Assembly (NCBI RefSeq): GCF_003626645.1
Contig: NZ_RBAM01000009.1
Span: forward strand, 310,001 to 374,000
DNA: 64,000 nucleotides
Source: Streptomyces klenkii
GTDB taxonomy: Bacteria; Actinomycetota; Actinomycetes; Streptomycetales; Streptomycetaceae
Reading direction: 5' to 3'
Part shown: positions 9,405 to 18,400 of the stretch, in pieces
Numbering within the stretch: position 1 is the first letter of the stretch
Layout of the letters: every line of letters begins with the position of its first letter
Program-made: the position numbers and the translations under genes
Notes under the pieces: model-generated
The model's input: the letters and a program-made list of their open reading frames with translations, nothing else
Database searches by the model: none
Told to the model about the DNA's origin: nothing

Positions 9405-9590
9405 AGTCGGCAGGTCTTCGGACTCGCGGGCGCGCCACATGGCACCTACTGGCCGTCGCTTCCCGGACCCCTGCGGATCCAGTGCGTATGACGGCGGTCG
9501 TTCCCGCTCACCGCTGCGGGGCAGTCCCGGATTCCCACCGGGTTCCCTCTTGCGACGCGCCTGCCTGGCGAGCAGGGCGAACCAGCTGCA
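9405..9590 (-). promoter_or_regulatory. Cobalamin riboswitch controlling metE
   Basis: Read on the minus strand, the leader contains the conserved cobalamin aptamer blocks in order: GGGAACCCGGTGGGAATCC, then GGGACTGCCCCGCAGCGGTG, a variable arm, a B12-box-like GGCCAGTAGG, and the closing AGTCCGAAGACCTGCC. The order and spacing match class I B12 riboswitches. It lies about 195 bases before the metE start, and a B12-responsive switch before metE is an established arrangement. The outer boundaries are approximate. Confidence 0.9.
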
Positions 9591-9641
9591 CCGTCACTCT
9601 AGGCGGCGGGGGCAGGTCACGGAAGAGTGAAGTGGCGCGCC

Positions 9642-10034
9642 TCACGAGCCGGTTCGCGTGGCCAGGCGCAGCCGCAGCTCCATTTCGTGCTCACCGGAGA
9701 CGTGACCGCGGAGCTCGGCGGCGAAGGCGCGCTCCAGTTCCTCCTTGACCTGGCGGACCGGGTCGGCGGCGCCGAACAGGTCGGCCGTGACCGTGCCCGA
9801 CAGGGAAGCCCGCCCCGGCTGTGCCGCGCCCTCGCCCAGCCGCGTGCGGGTGTCGACGGTCATGCACCAGATCATGGGGCCCGCGCCGGGCGCGCCCGGG
9901 CTGGTCTCGCTGCGCGGCGGCCCCGCTTCGGGGAAGACGGCCTCCAGGACGCCGAAGACGGCACCCGCGTCCTGGTGGCCGCAGTCCGTCAGATGCACGC
10001 TGACGTGGTCCGCACTCTCCCGGGCATCCGTCAC
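9642..10034 (-). CDS. Conserved hypothetical protein, 130 aa
   Basis: The GTG start at 10034 is preceded by a strong GGAGGAGGAG site. The 130-residue product is soluble, acidic and without a signal peptide or membrane segment. It opens with a strand-like VSVHLTDCGHQD and has a helical C-terminal half ending in arginine/leucine repeats (ELRLRLATR). I do not recognise a named family. It is upstream of the B12 riboswitch on the same strand and divergent from the small exported protein at 10252. Confidence 0.6.
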   Translation of the reverse strand: MTDARESADHVSVHLTDCGHQDAGAVFGVLEAVFPEAGPPRSETSPGAPGAGPMIWCMTVDTRTRLGEGAAQPGRASLSGTVTADLFGAADPVRQVKEELERAFAAELRGHVSGEHEMELRLRLATRTGS

Positions 10035-10226
10035 CTGCTCCTCCTCCGCCGTCGTTGCCGTGACCGTGGGCCGCCGCCGTGCGCGGGGAAGCCCTGCTCC
10101 GACCGTACGGCGCGCCCGGGTTCCGTGCCGCGGGCTGTGCGACCATACGGGCCAGGTGCCCCGTTCCCGCGCGGAGATGCCGCCCCGGCTCCGGCGGCCT
10201 CACCCGAACGGTGGAATGCGCCCAAA

Positions 10227-10242
10227 GTAATTGACTGATTAC
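10227..10242. promoter_or_regulatory. Inverted repeat just before the small exported-protein gene
   Basis: GTAAT and ATTAC form a perfect dyad around the six-base spacer TGACTG, in an AT-rich patch unusual for this DNA. It ends ten bases before the ATG at 10252, where a bound repressor would block transcription or translation. No regulator gene is adjacent, so the binding protein is unknown. Confidence 0.4.
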
Positions 10243-10251
10243 GCTTGGTGC

Positions 10252-10608
10252 ATGACCCTGTGGAGCCCCGCACCGCCGCCGTCGCAGCCCGCGTTGCGGG
10301 CCGCGGTGGCCGTGCTGGTCTCCGTCCTGCTGCTCTTCTCCGGAGGAAGCGGCACGGTGCTGGCCATGGGCTCCGGCCCGGAAGAGACCCCGGTGTCCGT
10401 GGAGTTCGCCACCGCGGACGACTGCGTCGCGGACAACCGCACGCCCCGCGTCCAGGTCTCTCCCGGCAGGCGCACGTGCCTGCCCTCCTCACAGGACTCC
10501 GGGGGATCCGGGTCCCCACTGGCCTCCGGCCGCCGGCTGACACCGCCGGCACCCGAAGGCCCCGCGGCCACCGCGGGCCACGCGCACAACGACGTCCTGC
10601 GCTGCTGA
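10252..10608 (+). CDS. Small exported or membrane-anchored protein, 118 aa
   Basis: The 118-residue protein starts with a short N-terminus and one hydrophobic segment (about 14-35, rich in Ala, Val and Leu) that could be a signal peptide or anchor. A polar extracytoplasmic region with two cysteines (DDCVADN, RRTCLP) follows, and the last residue is a third cysteine. No domain is recognised. There is almost no leader between an AT-rich dyad and the ATG, so the mRNA may be leaderless or nearly so. The proline-rich gene at 10703 follows on the same strand. Confidence 0.55.
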   Translation: MTLWSPAPPPSQPALRAAVAVLVSVLLLFSGGSGTVLAMGSGPEETPVSVEFATADDCVADNRTPRVQVSPGRRTCLPSSQDSGGSGSPLASGRRLTPPAPEGPAATAGHAHNDVLRC

Positions 10609-10702
10609 GAGGAACCCCGCCCGCCCCGTACGGGACGGGCCGTCGCGTCCGGCACGCCCGGAACTTTCCTCACACCACAGGCACGAGAAGCAGAGAGACG
10701 TC

Positions 10703-11014
10703 ATGCCCCTCGATCCCGCGCGTGTCCTGAGCGCCTATCTGCGCGCCCAGGTCTACCGCGCCCCCGAGCCCGACCCCGAGCACGCTTCCGCCGGAGGCGC
10801 GCAGACCCCGGCCGCCGCCCCGAACCCGCCGGCCCCCTCGAACCCGTCGAACGCGCCGAACCCTTCGGCCCCGGAGGACCTTCCGCGCACCGCGGTCCCC
10901 GCGGACCCGGACGCGGAGAAGCCGCCCCCCGCCCCCGGCCCGGCCGCGCCCCGCGGCGCGCCGCGCCGGCCCGGCCTGTTCGCCCGTCTGCTGCTGTACG
11001 TACGGCAGGAGTAG
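10703..11014 (+). CDS. Proline/alanine-rich small protein, 103 aa
   Basis: The protein has a short helical N-terminus (DPARVLSAYLRAQVYRA), a low-complexity centre of Pro, Ala, Asn and Ser, and a basic C-terminus ending FARLLLYVRQE. There are no membrane segments or catalytic motifs. A purine-rich site lies before the ATG. It follows the exported protein by 94 bases on the same strand. The middle is probably disordered. Function is unknown, and the high GC leaves some doubt that it is expressed. Confidence 0.45.
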   Translation: MPLDPARVLSAYLRAQVYRAPEPDPEHASAGGAQTPAAAPNPPAPSNPSNAPNPSAPEDLPRTAVPADPDAEKPPPAPGPAAPRGAPRRPGLFARLLLYVRQE

Positions 11015-11189
11015 CCGTTGCCGTCGCGCGGCTGCCCGCCTCCGCCGAGGGGGCGGGCAGCCGCCCGGCCACCGCTCCGCCTGCCGGCGCCCGCCCTGCC
11101 CCCTTTCAGGTGAAGGGGAAGGGCCGGTGGATCCGGAGGCTGCCGGCAGCGGGAAGGGGAAGGCCGTCGACGCAGACGAGGGAGAACCC

Positions 11190-11405
11190 ATGCCGACCGA
11201 CGATGTCGAGCGATTCCTGGGGGCCTTGAGCCCGGCCCACCGCGACGAGGTCCGCAAGCAGCCGCGCCCGCAGCAGGAGAAGCTGGCCGCCGCCTGGGAG
11301 ACCGAGCTCCGGGAGGACACCGACCTCGACACGCTGAGCGAGCTGTCACCGGCCGCCGCGGAGAGCGAGGCGGCCCGGCGCGTCGTCGAGGGCAAAGACT
11401 CGTAA
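11190..11405 (+). CDS. Small acidic hypothetical protein, 71 aa
   Basis: From an ATG with GAGGGAG upstream, the 71-residue product is predicted all-helical: DDVERFLGALSP, then AHRDEVRKQ and EKLAAAWETELRED. It is acidic and soluble with no known domain. A GTG at 11127 would add 21 disordered residues and has a weaker site. The stop codon lies inside a tandem 10-bp repeat that continues downstream. I cannot assign a function. Confidence 0.5.
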   Translation: MPTDDVERFLGALSPAHRDEVRKQPRPQQEKLAAAWETELREDTDLDTLSELSPAAAESEAARRVVEGKDS

Positions 11406-11443
11406 GGACTAGTGACTCGTAAGGACTCGTAAGGACTCGTAGG
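11397..11443. repeat. Tandem 10-bp repeat over a gene end
   Basis: Four copies of GACTCGTAAG (the last ending AGG) occur, one interrupted by GACTAGT. The first copy supplies the last codons and the TAA stop of the 71-aa gene; the rest are non-coding. This looks like replication slippage. Confidence 0.8.
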
Positions 11444-11585
11444 AGCACCTCGCCGGCTGCCGTAGCCCGCGGCCGGGCCGCGGGGCGCGCCGCGGCCGAA
11501 TTGTGGTGGGGACAGTGCCGTCCGGCGTGGCCTACCGTGAGGGGGAGGCTGCGGCCTGCTCCTGGGGCTTCGGGGAGGTCAGGGA

Positions 11586-12830
11586 ATGTCCGAGCGCGCC
11601 TACGACCGCGACAGGCTCCGGCAGTTCCTGTCGGGCGAAGCGGCAGGCGAAGGGCTCTCGCGCCGGGTCGTGCTGCGCCTGATGGGCGCCGCGGCGGGGC
11701 TCGCCGCCGCCGGGACCGGCACCGGAGCGGGCACCGCGGCGGCCGCGGGGAGACGGGGGATCGTCAAGCCCCTGCCCGCCGAGCTGTTCACCGTACGGGA
11801 CACCAACGCGGAGACGAACTGGGCGGCACTGCGGGGCACCGGCTACTACACGCCGGTCGACCGGTTCTTCGTCCGCAACCACACCTCGACCCCCGTCCTC
11901 GACCCCGCACGGTGGCGCCTGACGGTGTGGGGCGGCGGACTGCGCGGCCGGGCGGTGGAGTTCTCGTACGAGGACCTGCGGTCCCTGCCGGCCGTGACCC
12001 GGAGCGAGTGCCTGGAGTGCGCGGGGAACGGCCGCAGCTATTTCGCCGCCCAGCAGGGCGACGCGGTCACCGGCACTCCCTGGACGATGGGCGCGGTCGG
12101 CGCGGCGCGCTGGCGGGGCGCGCGCCTGTCGGACGTCCTGCGGGCGGCGGGCCTGTCGCGGCGCGCGGTGGACGTGATGCCGCGCGGCCTCGACCCGGTG
12201 TACACCGCGCACGGCACGGACTACGGGCACGTGCGCCGGCCGATGCCCGTGGCGAAGGCCCTCGACGACGTCCTGCTCGCCTACGAGATGAACGGCCGGC
12301 CGCTCCTGCCCGACCACGGCTGCCCGGCGCGCCTGGTGGTGCCCTCCTGGGTGGGCATCGCCTCGGTGAAGTGGGTCGGGGACATCGAGGTGTCCGACCG
12401 CCCGCTGTTCTCCCCGTGGAACACCGTGTTCTACCGCCTCTTCGGCTCCGCCTACCCGCCCGGCGGCAGCCCTCCGCTCACGCGCCAGCCCGTGCGCAGC
12501 GCCTTCGAGCTGCCCCTCGGGGCGGTGTTCGCCGCGGGCCGGGTGCACCGGCTGACGGGCCGGTCGTGGTCCGGGGGCGGGAGCATACGCCGGGTGGAGG
12601 TCAGCACGGACGACGGCGCCACCTGGCGGGAGGCCCGTCTGCACGACACCCCGCGGCCGGGCGGCTGGGTCCGCTGGAGCACCTCCTGGCACCCGTACGA
12701 GCCCGGGCCCGCCCGCCTTCTGGCCCGGGCCACGGACACGGCCGGCACCACCCAGCCCTTCCGTGCCGTCCCCAATGAGCAGGGCTTTTTCTTCGACGCG
12801 GTGGTCCGCCACCCCGTCCGTGTCGTCTGA
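11586..12830 (+). CDS. Tat-exported molybdopterin oxidoreductase, sulfite-oxidase family
   Basis: A 414-residue protein with a twin-arginine signal (SRRVVLRLMG, arginines 26-27) followed by an alanine-rich hydrophobic stretch, so it is exported folded. The mature part is the sulfite-oxidase molybdopterin fold. ECLECAGNGR (141-150) contains the molybdenum-ligating cysteine in CAGN; PSWVGIASVKW is a conserved cofactor-binding segment; the C-terminal third is the Ig-like dimerisation domain, with VEVSTDDGATW. The ATG at 11586 has a GGGGAGG-type site. There is no heme domain or partner cytochrome gene nearby, so the electron acceptor and exact substrate are unknown. Confidence 0.9.
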   Translation: MSERAYDRDRLRQFLSGEAAGEGLSRRVVLRLMGAAAGLAAAGTGTGAGTAAAAGRRGIVKPLPAELFTVRDTNAETNWAALRGTGYYTPVDRFFVRNHTSTPVLDPARWRLTVWGGGLRGRAVEFSYEDLRSLPAVTRSECLECAGNGRSYFAAQQGDAVTGTPWTMGAVGAARWRGARLSDVLRAAGLSRRAVDVMPRGLDPVYTAHGTDYGHVRRPMPVAKALDDVLLAYEMNGRPLLPDHGCPARLVVPSWVGIASVKWVGDIEVSDRPLFSPWNTVFYRLFGSAYPPGGSPPLTRQPVRSAFELPLGAVFAAGRVHRLTGRSWSGGGSIRRVEVSTDDGATWREARLHDTPRPGGWVRWSTSWHPYEPGPARLLARATDTAGTTQPFRAVPNEQGFFFDAVVRHPVRVV

Positions 12831-12864
12831 AGCGCGGGCCGGGACCCGGGGCCCGGAGGTATTC

Positions 12865-13605
12865 GTGCGCCGCGTAGGGTGCCCGGTCGTGACCGAACGC
12901 GAGATGACCGAACCTGAGACGACCGGATCCGAGATGACCGGATCCGACCTGCCGGAGCCCGGCTTCCTGACCACGACCCGGGCGTTCTACGACGCCGTGG
13001 CCGCCGACTACGCCGACCGCTACCGCGACGAGCTCGACGGCAGCCCCCTGGGCCGCGCGATGCTCGGCGCGTTCGCCGACCTCGTCCACGCCGCCGGCGG
13101 CGGGCCCGTCTCCGACATCGGATGCGGCGAGGGCCGCGTCACGGCGCACCTGAGCCGCCTCGGGCTGTCCGTCTCCGGGATCGACCTGTCGCCGGGAATG
13201 CTCGCCCTGGCCAGGAAGTCGCACCCGCACCTGAGCTTCACCGAGGGCTCGATGCTGTCCCTCGACCTCCCGGACGCCTCCCTCGCCGGCGTGGTGGCCT
13301 GGTACTCGGTCATCCACACCCCCCAGGAGCGGCTCCCGGAGGTGTTCGCCGAGTTCCACCGGGTCCTGGCGCCGGGCGGCCACCTGCTGCTCGCCTTCCA
13401 GGTGGGCGACGTCCCGCTGCACGTGGCGCGCCCGTTCGGCCACGACGTGGCCCTCGACTTCCGCAGGCGGCAGCCCGACCGCATCGCCGGGATGCTGCGC
13501 GACGCGGGCCTGGTCGTGCACGCCCGCACGATCCACGAGCCGGGCGCGGACGAGACGCCGCAGGCCTACCTGCTGGTCCGCAGGCCGGCCGCCGACGCCG
13601 GCTGA
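12865..13605 (+). CDS. Class I SAM-dependent methyltransferase
   Basis: The protein has the Rossmann methyltransferase signature: VSDIGCGEGRVTAHL (motif I, SAM binding), GIDLSPGMLALAR (motif II with an acidic ribose ligand) and HRVLAPGGHLLLAF (post-motif). The GTG at 12865 is chosen because GGAGGT lies four bases before it; starts at 12889 and 12904 are in frame alternatives. The N-terminal extension is threonine/glutamate-rich. It resembles UbiE/MenG-like small-molecule methyltransferases. No neighbour points to a substrate. Confidence 0.85.
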   Translation: MRRVGCPVVTEREMTEPETTGSEMTGSDLPEPGFLTTTRAFYDAVAADYADRYRDELDGSPLGRAMLGAFADLVHAAGGGPVSDIGCGEGRVTAHLSRLGLSVSGIDLSPGMLALARKSHPHLSFTEGSMLSLDLPDASLAGVVAWYSVIHTPQERLPEVFAEFHRVLAPGGHLLLAFQVGDVPLHVARPFGHDVALDFRRRQPDRIAGMLRDAGLVVHARTIHEPGADETPQAYLLVRRPAADAG

Positions 13606-13650
13606 CCCGGCCCCGCCCCGCGACGCCCCGGGGCGCGCCGGGCCGCGGGC

Positions 13651-14271
13651 TCAGCGCTTCGGGCGGTCGCGCCAGAATTCCAGGACGGCCGCCCGCAGCG
13701 TGCGCCCGGTGGTGACCGTGGACGTGGCGTGCCAGACGGAGGAGTCGAAGGCGACGACCGTGCCGGCGGCGGGCGGCAGGGACCGTACGGGCGCGGTCGT
13801 GGGGTGGTGCGAGGCGCGGACCTCGAAGTGCCCGCCGCCGTCGGCGGGCCAGTCCCGGTTGAAGTAGAGCACCACGGTCAGGGCCTTCTCGGGCTCGTCG
13901 TGGTGCAGGGAGATGAACTCGCCCTCGGCGTGCGTGAACAGGCCGGTGTCGCGCGGCAGCCCGGCCAGGGCCAGCCCGGTGACCTCTTCCAGCCGCGCGG
14001 TGAACTCCGGCCCGTCGAGGCCGTCGAGCAGCCGCGACCAGACCGCGGGCAGGCGCTCCGCGGCCGGCAGCCGCTCGCCGTCCCGGGAGAGCCGCAGGGA
14101 GCCCAGCCGGAAGCGCTTGACCGGGCTGGAGAAGACCACTTTCTCGAAGCGGTCGGCGCCGGGATAGGCGGCGTCCAGCTCCCGGACCGCGGAGTCCGTG
14201 AGGATCCCCGTCGCCACGTGGGCGGCGATCGGTCCGCTGGTCCTGGTGAATTCGGCGGTGGTACGCAGCAT
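13651..14271 (-). CDS. 2-oxoglutarate/Fe(II) dioxygenase (prolyl-hydroxylase-like)
   Basis: The 206-residue protein has the double-stranded beta-helix iron triad: His123-x-Asp125 in LHHDEP and distal His181 in SVWHATS, with Arg190 in TGRTLRA placed to bind 2-oxoglutarate. This matches the PKHD/prolyl 4-hydroxylase type, which hydroxylates amino acids, peptides or small metabolites. The ATG at 14271 has AGGAGAGG upstream at somewhat long spacing. It lies just outside the polyketide cluster, downstream of a TetR gene on the same strand and separated from it by tandem repeats. It could be a tailoring enzyme; that is inference. Confidence 0.85.
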   Translation of the reverse strand: MLRTTAEFTRTSGPIAAHVATGILTDSAVRELDAAYPGADRFEKVVFSSPVKRFRLGSLRLSRDGERLPAAERLPAVWSRLLDGLDGPEFTARLEEVTGLALAGLPRDTGLFTHAEGEFISLHHDEPEKALTVVLYFNRDWPADGGGHFEVRASHHPTTAPVRSLPPAAGTVVAFDSSVWHATSTVTTGRTLRAAVLEFWRDRPKR

Positions 14272-14366
14272 CGTGGAACAGACCTCTCCTGCTGGCGGGC
14301 GCCCGCACGGGGCGCGGGCGGTGGCAGGCGGTGATGCTAGGCGCGCCGGCAGGAGGAGGGCTGTAC

Positions 14367-14440
14367 GGAGATCCGTAGAGCAGAGATCCGTAGAGCAGAG
14401 ACCCGTAGAGGAGTGACCCGTAGAGGAGTGACCCGTCAGC
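14367..14440. repeat. Tandem 15-bp repeat between the TetR and dioxygenase genes
   Basis: Five copies of a 15-bp unit built on CCGTAGAG occur with period 15 (cores at 14373, 14388, 14403, 14418 and a diverged one at 14433). The array starts in the intergenic region and touches the 3' end of the TetR gene. There are no unique spacers, so it is not CRISPR. Confidence 0.8.
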
Positions 14441-15098
14441 AGGGCACCGCGGCCGGCTCCGCCCGCCCCGCGGGGAGGATCCCGTCGAGGATGATGGCGC
14501 AGGCCGCGTGGAGTTCGGTGCGGAGCTCCAGGCGGGCGTCGCGCTCCTCCGCCTGGGACCAGCGGTAGAGCGTCCCGAGGTAGATGTCGCGCAGCAGGCA
14601 GCCGACGCGGTAGGCGTTGACGTCCGCGGGCAGTTCGCCGCGCTCCAGGGCCGCGTCGACGACCTCGGCGAAGATCTCGCCGGCGTACGGGGCCTCCTGC
14701 ATCGGCCGGCCGGCCTTCACCCAGGCCATGAGCATGGAGCGGGTGACGTCCCGCTCCTCTTCGTTGATGTCGGCCAGGATGCGCATGCAGCGCTCCAGGG
14801 CGGCGCGCAGGCTCTCCTGCTGCTCGATCCCGGAGGCGCTCAGGCCGGCCCTGAGGCGGACACGCCGCTGCTCCCCCCACGCGCTGATGAGGTCTTCCTT
14901 GCGCTGGAAGTGGTTGAAGAACGTGCCGCGCGCGACGTCGGCCGCCTCGGCGATCTCGTCGACCGAGGTCGCCTCGTAGCCCTTCTCGGTGAAGAGCTTC
15001 AGGGCCGAGTCGTACAGGCGGCTGCGGACCTTGAGCTTGTTGCGCTCGCGGCGCCCGAGGGGGGCGGCGCGGTCCGTCATCGCGGGCATGTCATCCAT
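14436..15098 (-). CDS. TetR/AcrR-family transcriptional regulator
   Basis: A 220-residue repressor. The N-terminal helix-turn-helix is clear: LYDSALKLFTEKGYEATSV, then IAEAADVARGTFFNHFQRKEDL (written here in two parts; about residues 30-70). The C-terminal helical domain would bind a small ligand. The ATG at 15098 has AGGAG at good spacing; the longer ORF start at 15164 lacks one. It is downstream of the PKS gene and in the same direction, with a dyad about 190 bases upstream that is a likely autoregulatory operator. It may control the dioxygenase, the PKS region or both. Confidence 0.85.
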   Translation of the reverse strand: MDDMPAMTDRAAPLGRRERNKLKVRSRLYDSALKLFTEKGYEATSVDEIAEAADVARGTFFNHFQRKEDLISAWGEQRRVRLRAGLSASGIEQQESLRAALERCMRILADINEEERDVTRSMLMAWVKAGRPMQEAPYAGEIFAEVVDAALERGELPADVNAYRVGCLLRDIYLGTLYRWSQAEERDARLELRTELHAACAIILDGILPAGRAEPAAVPC

Positions 15099-15280
15099 GG
15101 CTGCTCCTGCTGGTTCATCGCTTCTCCGGCTTGCGGCCTCGCATGCCAGCTGCCCGGGTCGCATTGACGAATCCGCCCCGCCGCGAATGGATGATCATGC
15201 CGTCGCCTCGCCGACGCGGTACGTGCGTCCCCGGCATGAAGACCCCGCCCCCGTCTGGCGATCTACTTGTACCACGATCC

Positions 15281-15305
15281 ATGAATGGTTGGAAGTTCAT
15301 GAACT
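15281..15305. promoter_or_regulatory. Overlapping dyads upstream of the TetR gene (candidate operator)
   Basis: Two inverted repeats overlap here: ATGAA-N10-TTCAT (15281-15300) and the perfect 12-bp palindrome AGTTCATGAACT (15294-15305). The patch is AT-rich compared with its surroundings. It lies between the PKS stop and the TetR start, in the only long non-coding gap there (15099-15429). Size and symmetry suit TetR binding; it is inferred to be autoregulatory. Confidence 0.5.
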
Positions 15306-15429
15306 GTGGAGGAGTCGTGATGCGGATGCGGGGATACGGCACCGCGCGCCGTATCCCCGCCCTATCCGTGCCCTATCCGTGCCGTATCCCCGCCGTATCC
15401 CGGGCCGACAAAGGCCGCCCGTCTTCCGG

Positions 15430-18400
15430 TTACGAGATGCCGGCTCCTTGCAGATCACGGGCCAGGCGCTCGGCGCTCTCCTCGCCGAGCAGCCGGGTGA
15501 CGGACACCACCAGGCCGTGCTCGGCGAGCAGTTGCTGCCGCAGCCGGGCGGCCATGAGTGAATCCAGGCCATAATCGCGCAGGGGACGGCGGGGGTCGAT
15601 GCCGTCGGGGGCCATGGCCAGCAGGCGGGCCGCGCCGCGGACGAGCGCCGTTGCCCCGGCCGCTTCCCCCGCCGCCGCCCGGCCGCCCTCCGGGCCCGCT
15701 TCCGCCGGCTTCCGGGCGGCCTCTTCCGCTTCATGGCCGGATCCGGGTTCCGGATCGCGGCCGGACGCGGCATTTGCCGGGAGGGGCGCGGGAATTGCGG
15801 GGGAATTCGCGAATGCGCGGCCACGGGCCGGGGCCAGGGCTCCGCGCAGCGCGGTAGTCAGCGTTCTGGGAGCGTGCACCGCGCCTTCCACGAGGTGGGC
15901 CGCGAATTCGGGCAGGCGCAGCGCCGAACCGGTCCGTGATCCTGTTGCCGGCGACTCGGAAAGGCGTTCGAGAACGATGCCGCGGAATTCGGCCAGCCGC
16001 CGGCCGTGCGCCCCGACGACGGTCAGGTCGGCGTGGGCCCGGGCGCCTGTCCGGGCCGGGGCGAAGGAGGCCATCACCCAGGCGTGCGGGCTCAGTTCGT
16101 CATCGAAGCGCACCTGCCCGAAGGAGACGGGGTGGTAGGCGTGCCGCGCGGACGGGCCGGCGGGCGCGGCGGCCAGCAGTGGCAGCAGGCACGCCTCCCA
16201 GGCGGCCTGCCCGAGGCCGCCGGGCGGGGCCACGAACGCCACGGCCTCCCCCTCGCGCCGCCACACGTGCTGCACGGCCGCCCCGTACGCGTCGGGGACG
16301 CCGTAGCCGCGCCGCTCCAAGCCGGAGAGGAACTTCCCGGGCGGCTGGTAGTCGTGACAGCGCGACAGGGCCGCGGCGACGGCGCCTTGGAGGTCGGGTG
16401 CGGGGCCGTCCGCCCCGTCCGCGGCGTGCACCGTCGCGGTCAGGCACGTCAGGGCGGCCGTGGCGCCGCGCGCTCCTCCCGGCAGGGCTTCGACCAGGGC
16501 CGGGCGGGCTCCGTCCAGAGCGCTGCCCAGGCGGGCGCGCAGGGTCGGCCCGCCGGCGGTGGTGACGGCGGCGGCCCCGGCGGCCGGGCGCGCGTCCTTG
16601 ATGACGAAGGCCGCGCGGCCCTGCGCCGCCGCTGCCGCGGCCTCGTGCAGGGCGCGCAGGTGCACGACCGGAGGGACGGGGGCCAGGCCGCGCAGGGAGA
16701 CGGCGGGTGTGCCGGGGTCCTGGGGGAAGTCGGCGGTGATGTCCCCGGCCGGCCGGGGACCGGGCTCCGGGGCGTCCGGCCGGCGCAGGTGCTGCTCGTC
16801 CCAGGGGTAGGCGGGCAGCGGCACGTGCCGGGCCGGGCCGCCGAACCAGCGCTCCCAGTCGACGTGCCCGCCCGCCGCGAAGACCCGGCCGAGCGCCGCG
16901 GCCAGTTCGGCGTCCTCGTCCCGGCCGCGGTGGGAGGAGGCGACGACGGCGCCGTCGGCACCGGTCTCGGCGAGGGTCTCCTCCATCGCGGCCTGGAGGA
17001 TGGGGTGCGGGCTGACCTCGACGAAGACGGAGTCGCCCGCCTTGGCCAGGGTCTGGACGGCGTCGTGGAAGCGCACGGGTTCGCGCAGGTTGGCCGCCCA
17101 GTAGGAGCCGTCCAGCTCGCGGCCGTCGACGGGTGCGCTGCGGACGGTGGAGTGCAGGGGGATGCCGGCGGCCGACGGGGCCAAGTCCGCCAGCTGCTCG
17201 CGGAGCGGGCCGGTGAGCCCGTCCATGAGGGGGGAGTGGGAGGCGACGTCGGCTTTGACGAAGCGGCTGAAGACCCCGGCCGCGTCCAGGCGGCACTTGA
17301 CGCGGTGGAGGGCGGCCAGGTCGCCCGCGAGGACGGTGGTGGTGGGCGCGTTCTCCGCCGCCACGCACACGCCCGGCCCGTCCAGCCGGGCGGTCTCCTG
17401 CGCCTGGGGCCCCGCCAGTTCGGCCGCGAGCAGGCCGCCCTGCCCGGCCACGGTGCGCATGAGGCGGCTGCGGCGGCAGATGACGGCGGCGCCTTGCGCG
17501 GTGGTGAGGGCGCCGGAGACGACGGCCGCGGCGACCTCGCCCATGCTGTGGCCCGTGCAGACGTCGGCGGCCAGGCCCATGTCGTGCCAGTGCGCGGCGA
17601 GCGCCACTTCGACGGCCCACAGGAGGGGCTGGACCTTGTCCACCTCGGTGGGGAAGTCCTCCTCCGGGGCGTCGAGGAGCGCGGCGAGCGACCAGCCCGC
17701 CTCGTGCCGTACGGCCTCGTCGCAGGCGCGCAGGGCGCGGGCGAAGGCGGGGGAGGAGGCCCGCAGGGACCGGCCCATGCCCGCCCACTGCGAGCCCTGA
17801 CCGGGGAAGACGAGCACGGTGCGGCGCGGGGGCCCGAAGACGCCCGGGCCCGGGGCGCCGTGCGGCGTGCCGGTGCCGGCGGCCAGGTCGCGCAGGGTGC
17901 GGGCGAGCCCGTCGTGGTCGGCGCCGGTGGCCCACAGCCGGTAGGGGTGGGCGTCGCGGCGCAGGGCCGCGGTGGCGCATATGTCGCGCAGCGGCAGGTC
18001 GTGGCCCGCGCCGCCGGGGCCGAGGTGATCGGCGTAGGCGGTGGCCAGCCGGATGAGCGAGGACCGGGAACGGGCGCTGAGGACGAGCAGGTGGACCGGC
18101 CGCACGGCGGGCGTCTCCGCGCTCCGGACGGCCGCCGGGCGCGCGGAGGGGGCCGCGGTCCGCGGCGGGAACACCGCGGAGGACGCCTCGGGTACGGCCG
18201 CGGGGGCGTCGTACCGGGCGACGACGACATGGGCGTTGGTGCCGGACAGCCCGAAGGAGCTCACCCCGAGCAGGGTGCGCCCGCCCGGCGCCGCGACGCC
18301 GTCCTCCGCCCGCTCCAGGGGCTCGTTGCGGGTGACGACCTCGACGGGGAAGCCCGGGCGGGTGAGCAAGGGGTGGGGCGTGTGCTGGTGCAGCGAGGCG

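Noticed and set aside
14367..14440. Possible CRISPR array
   Set aside because: The units are 15 bp, contiguous and without unique spacers, and no cas genes are nearby.
15565..15575. TTA codon in the PKS carrier domain
   Set aside because: The bases read in frame as TAT (Tyr of DYGLDS), not TTA.
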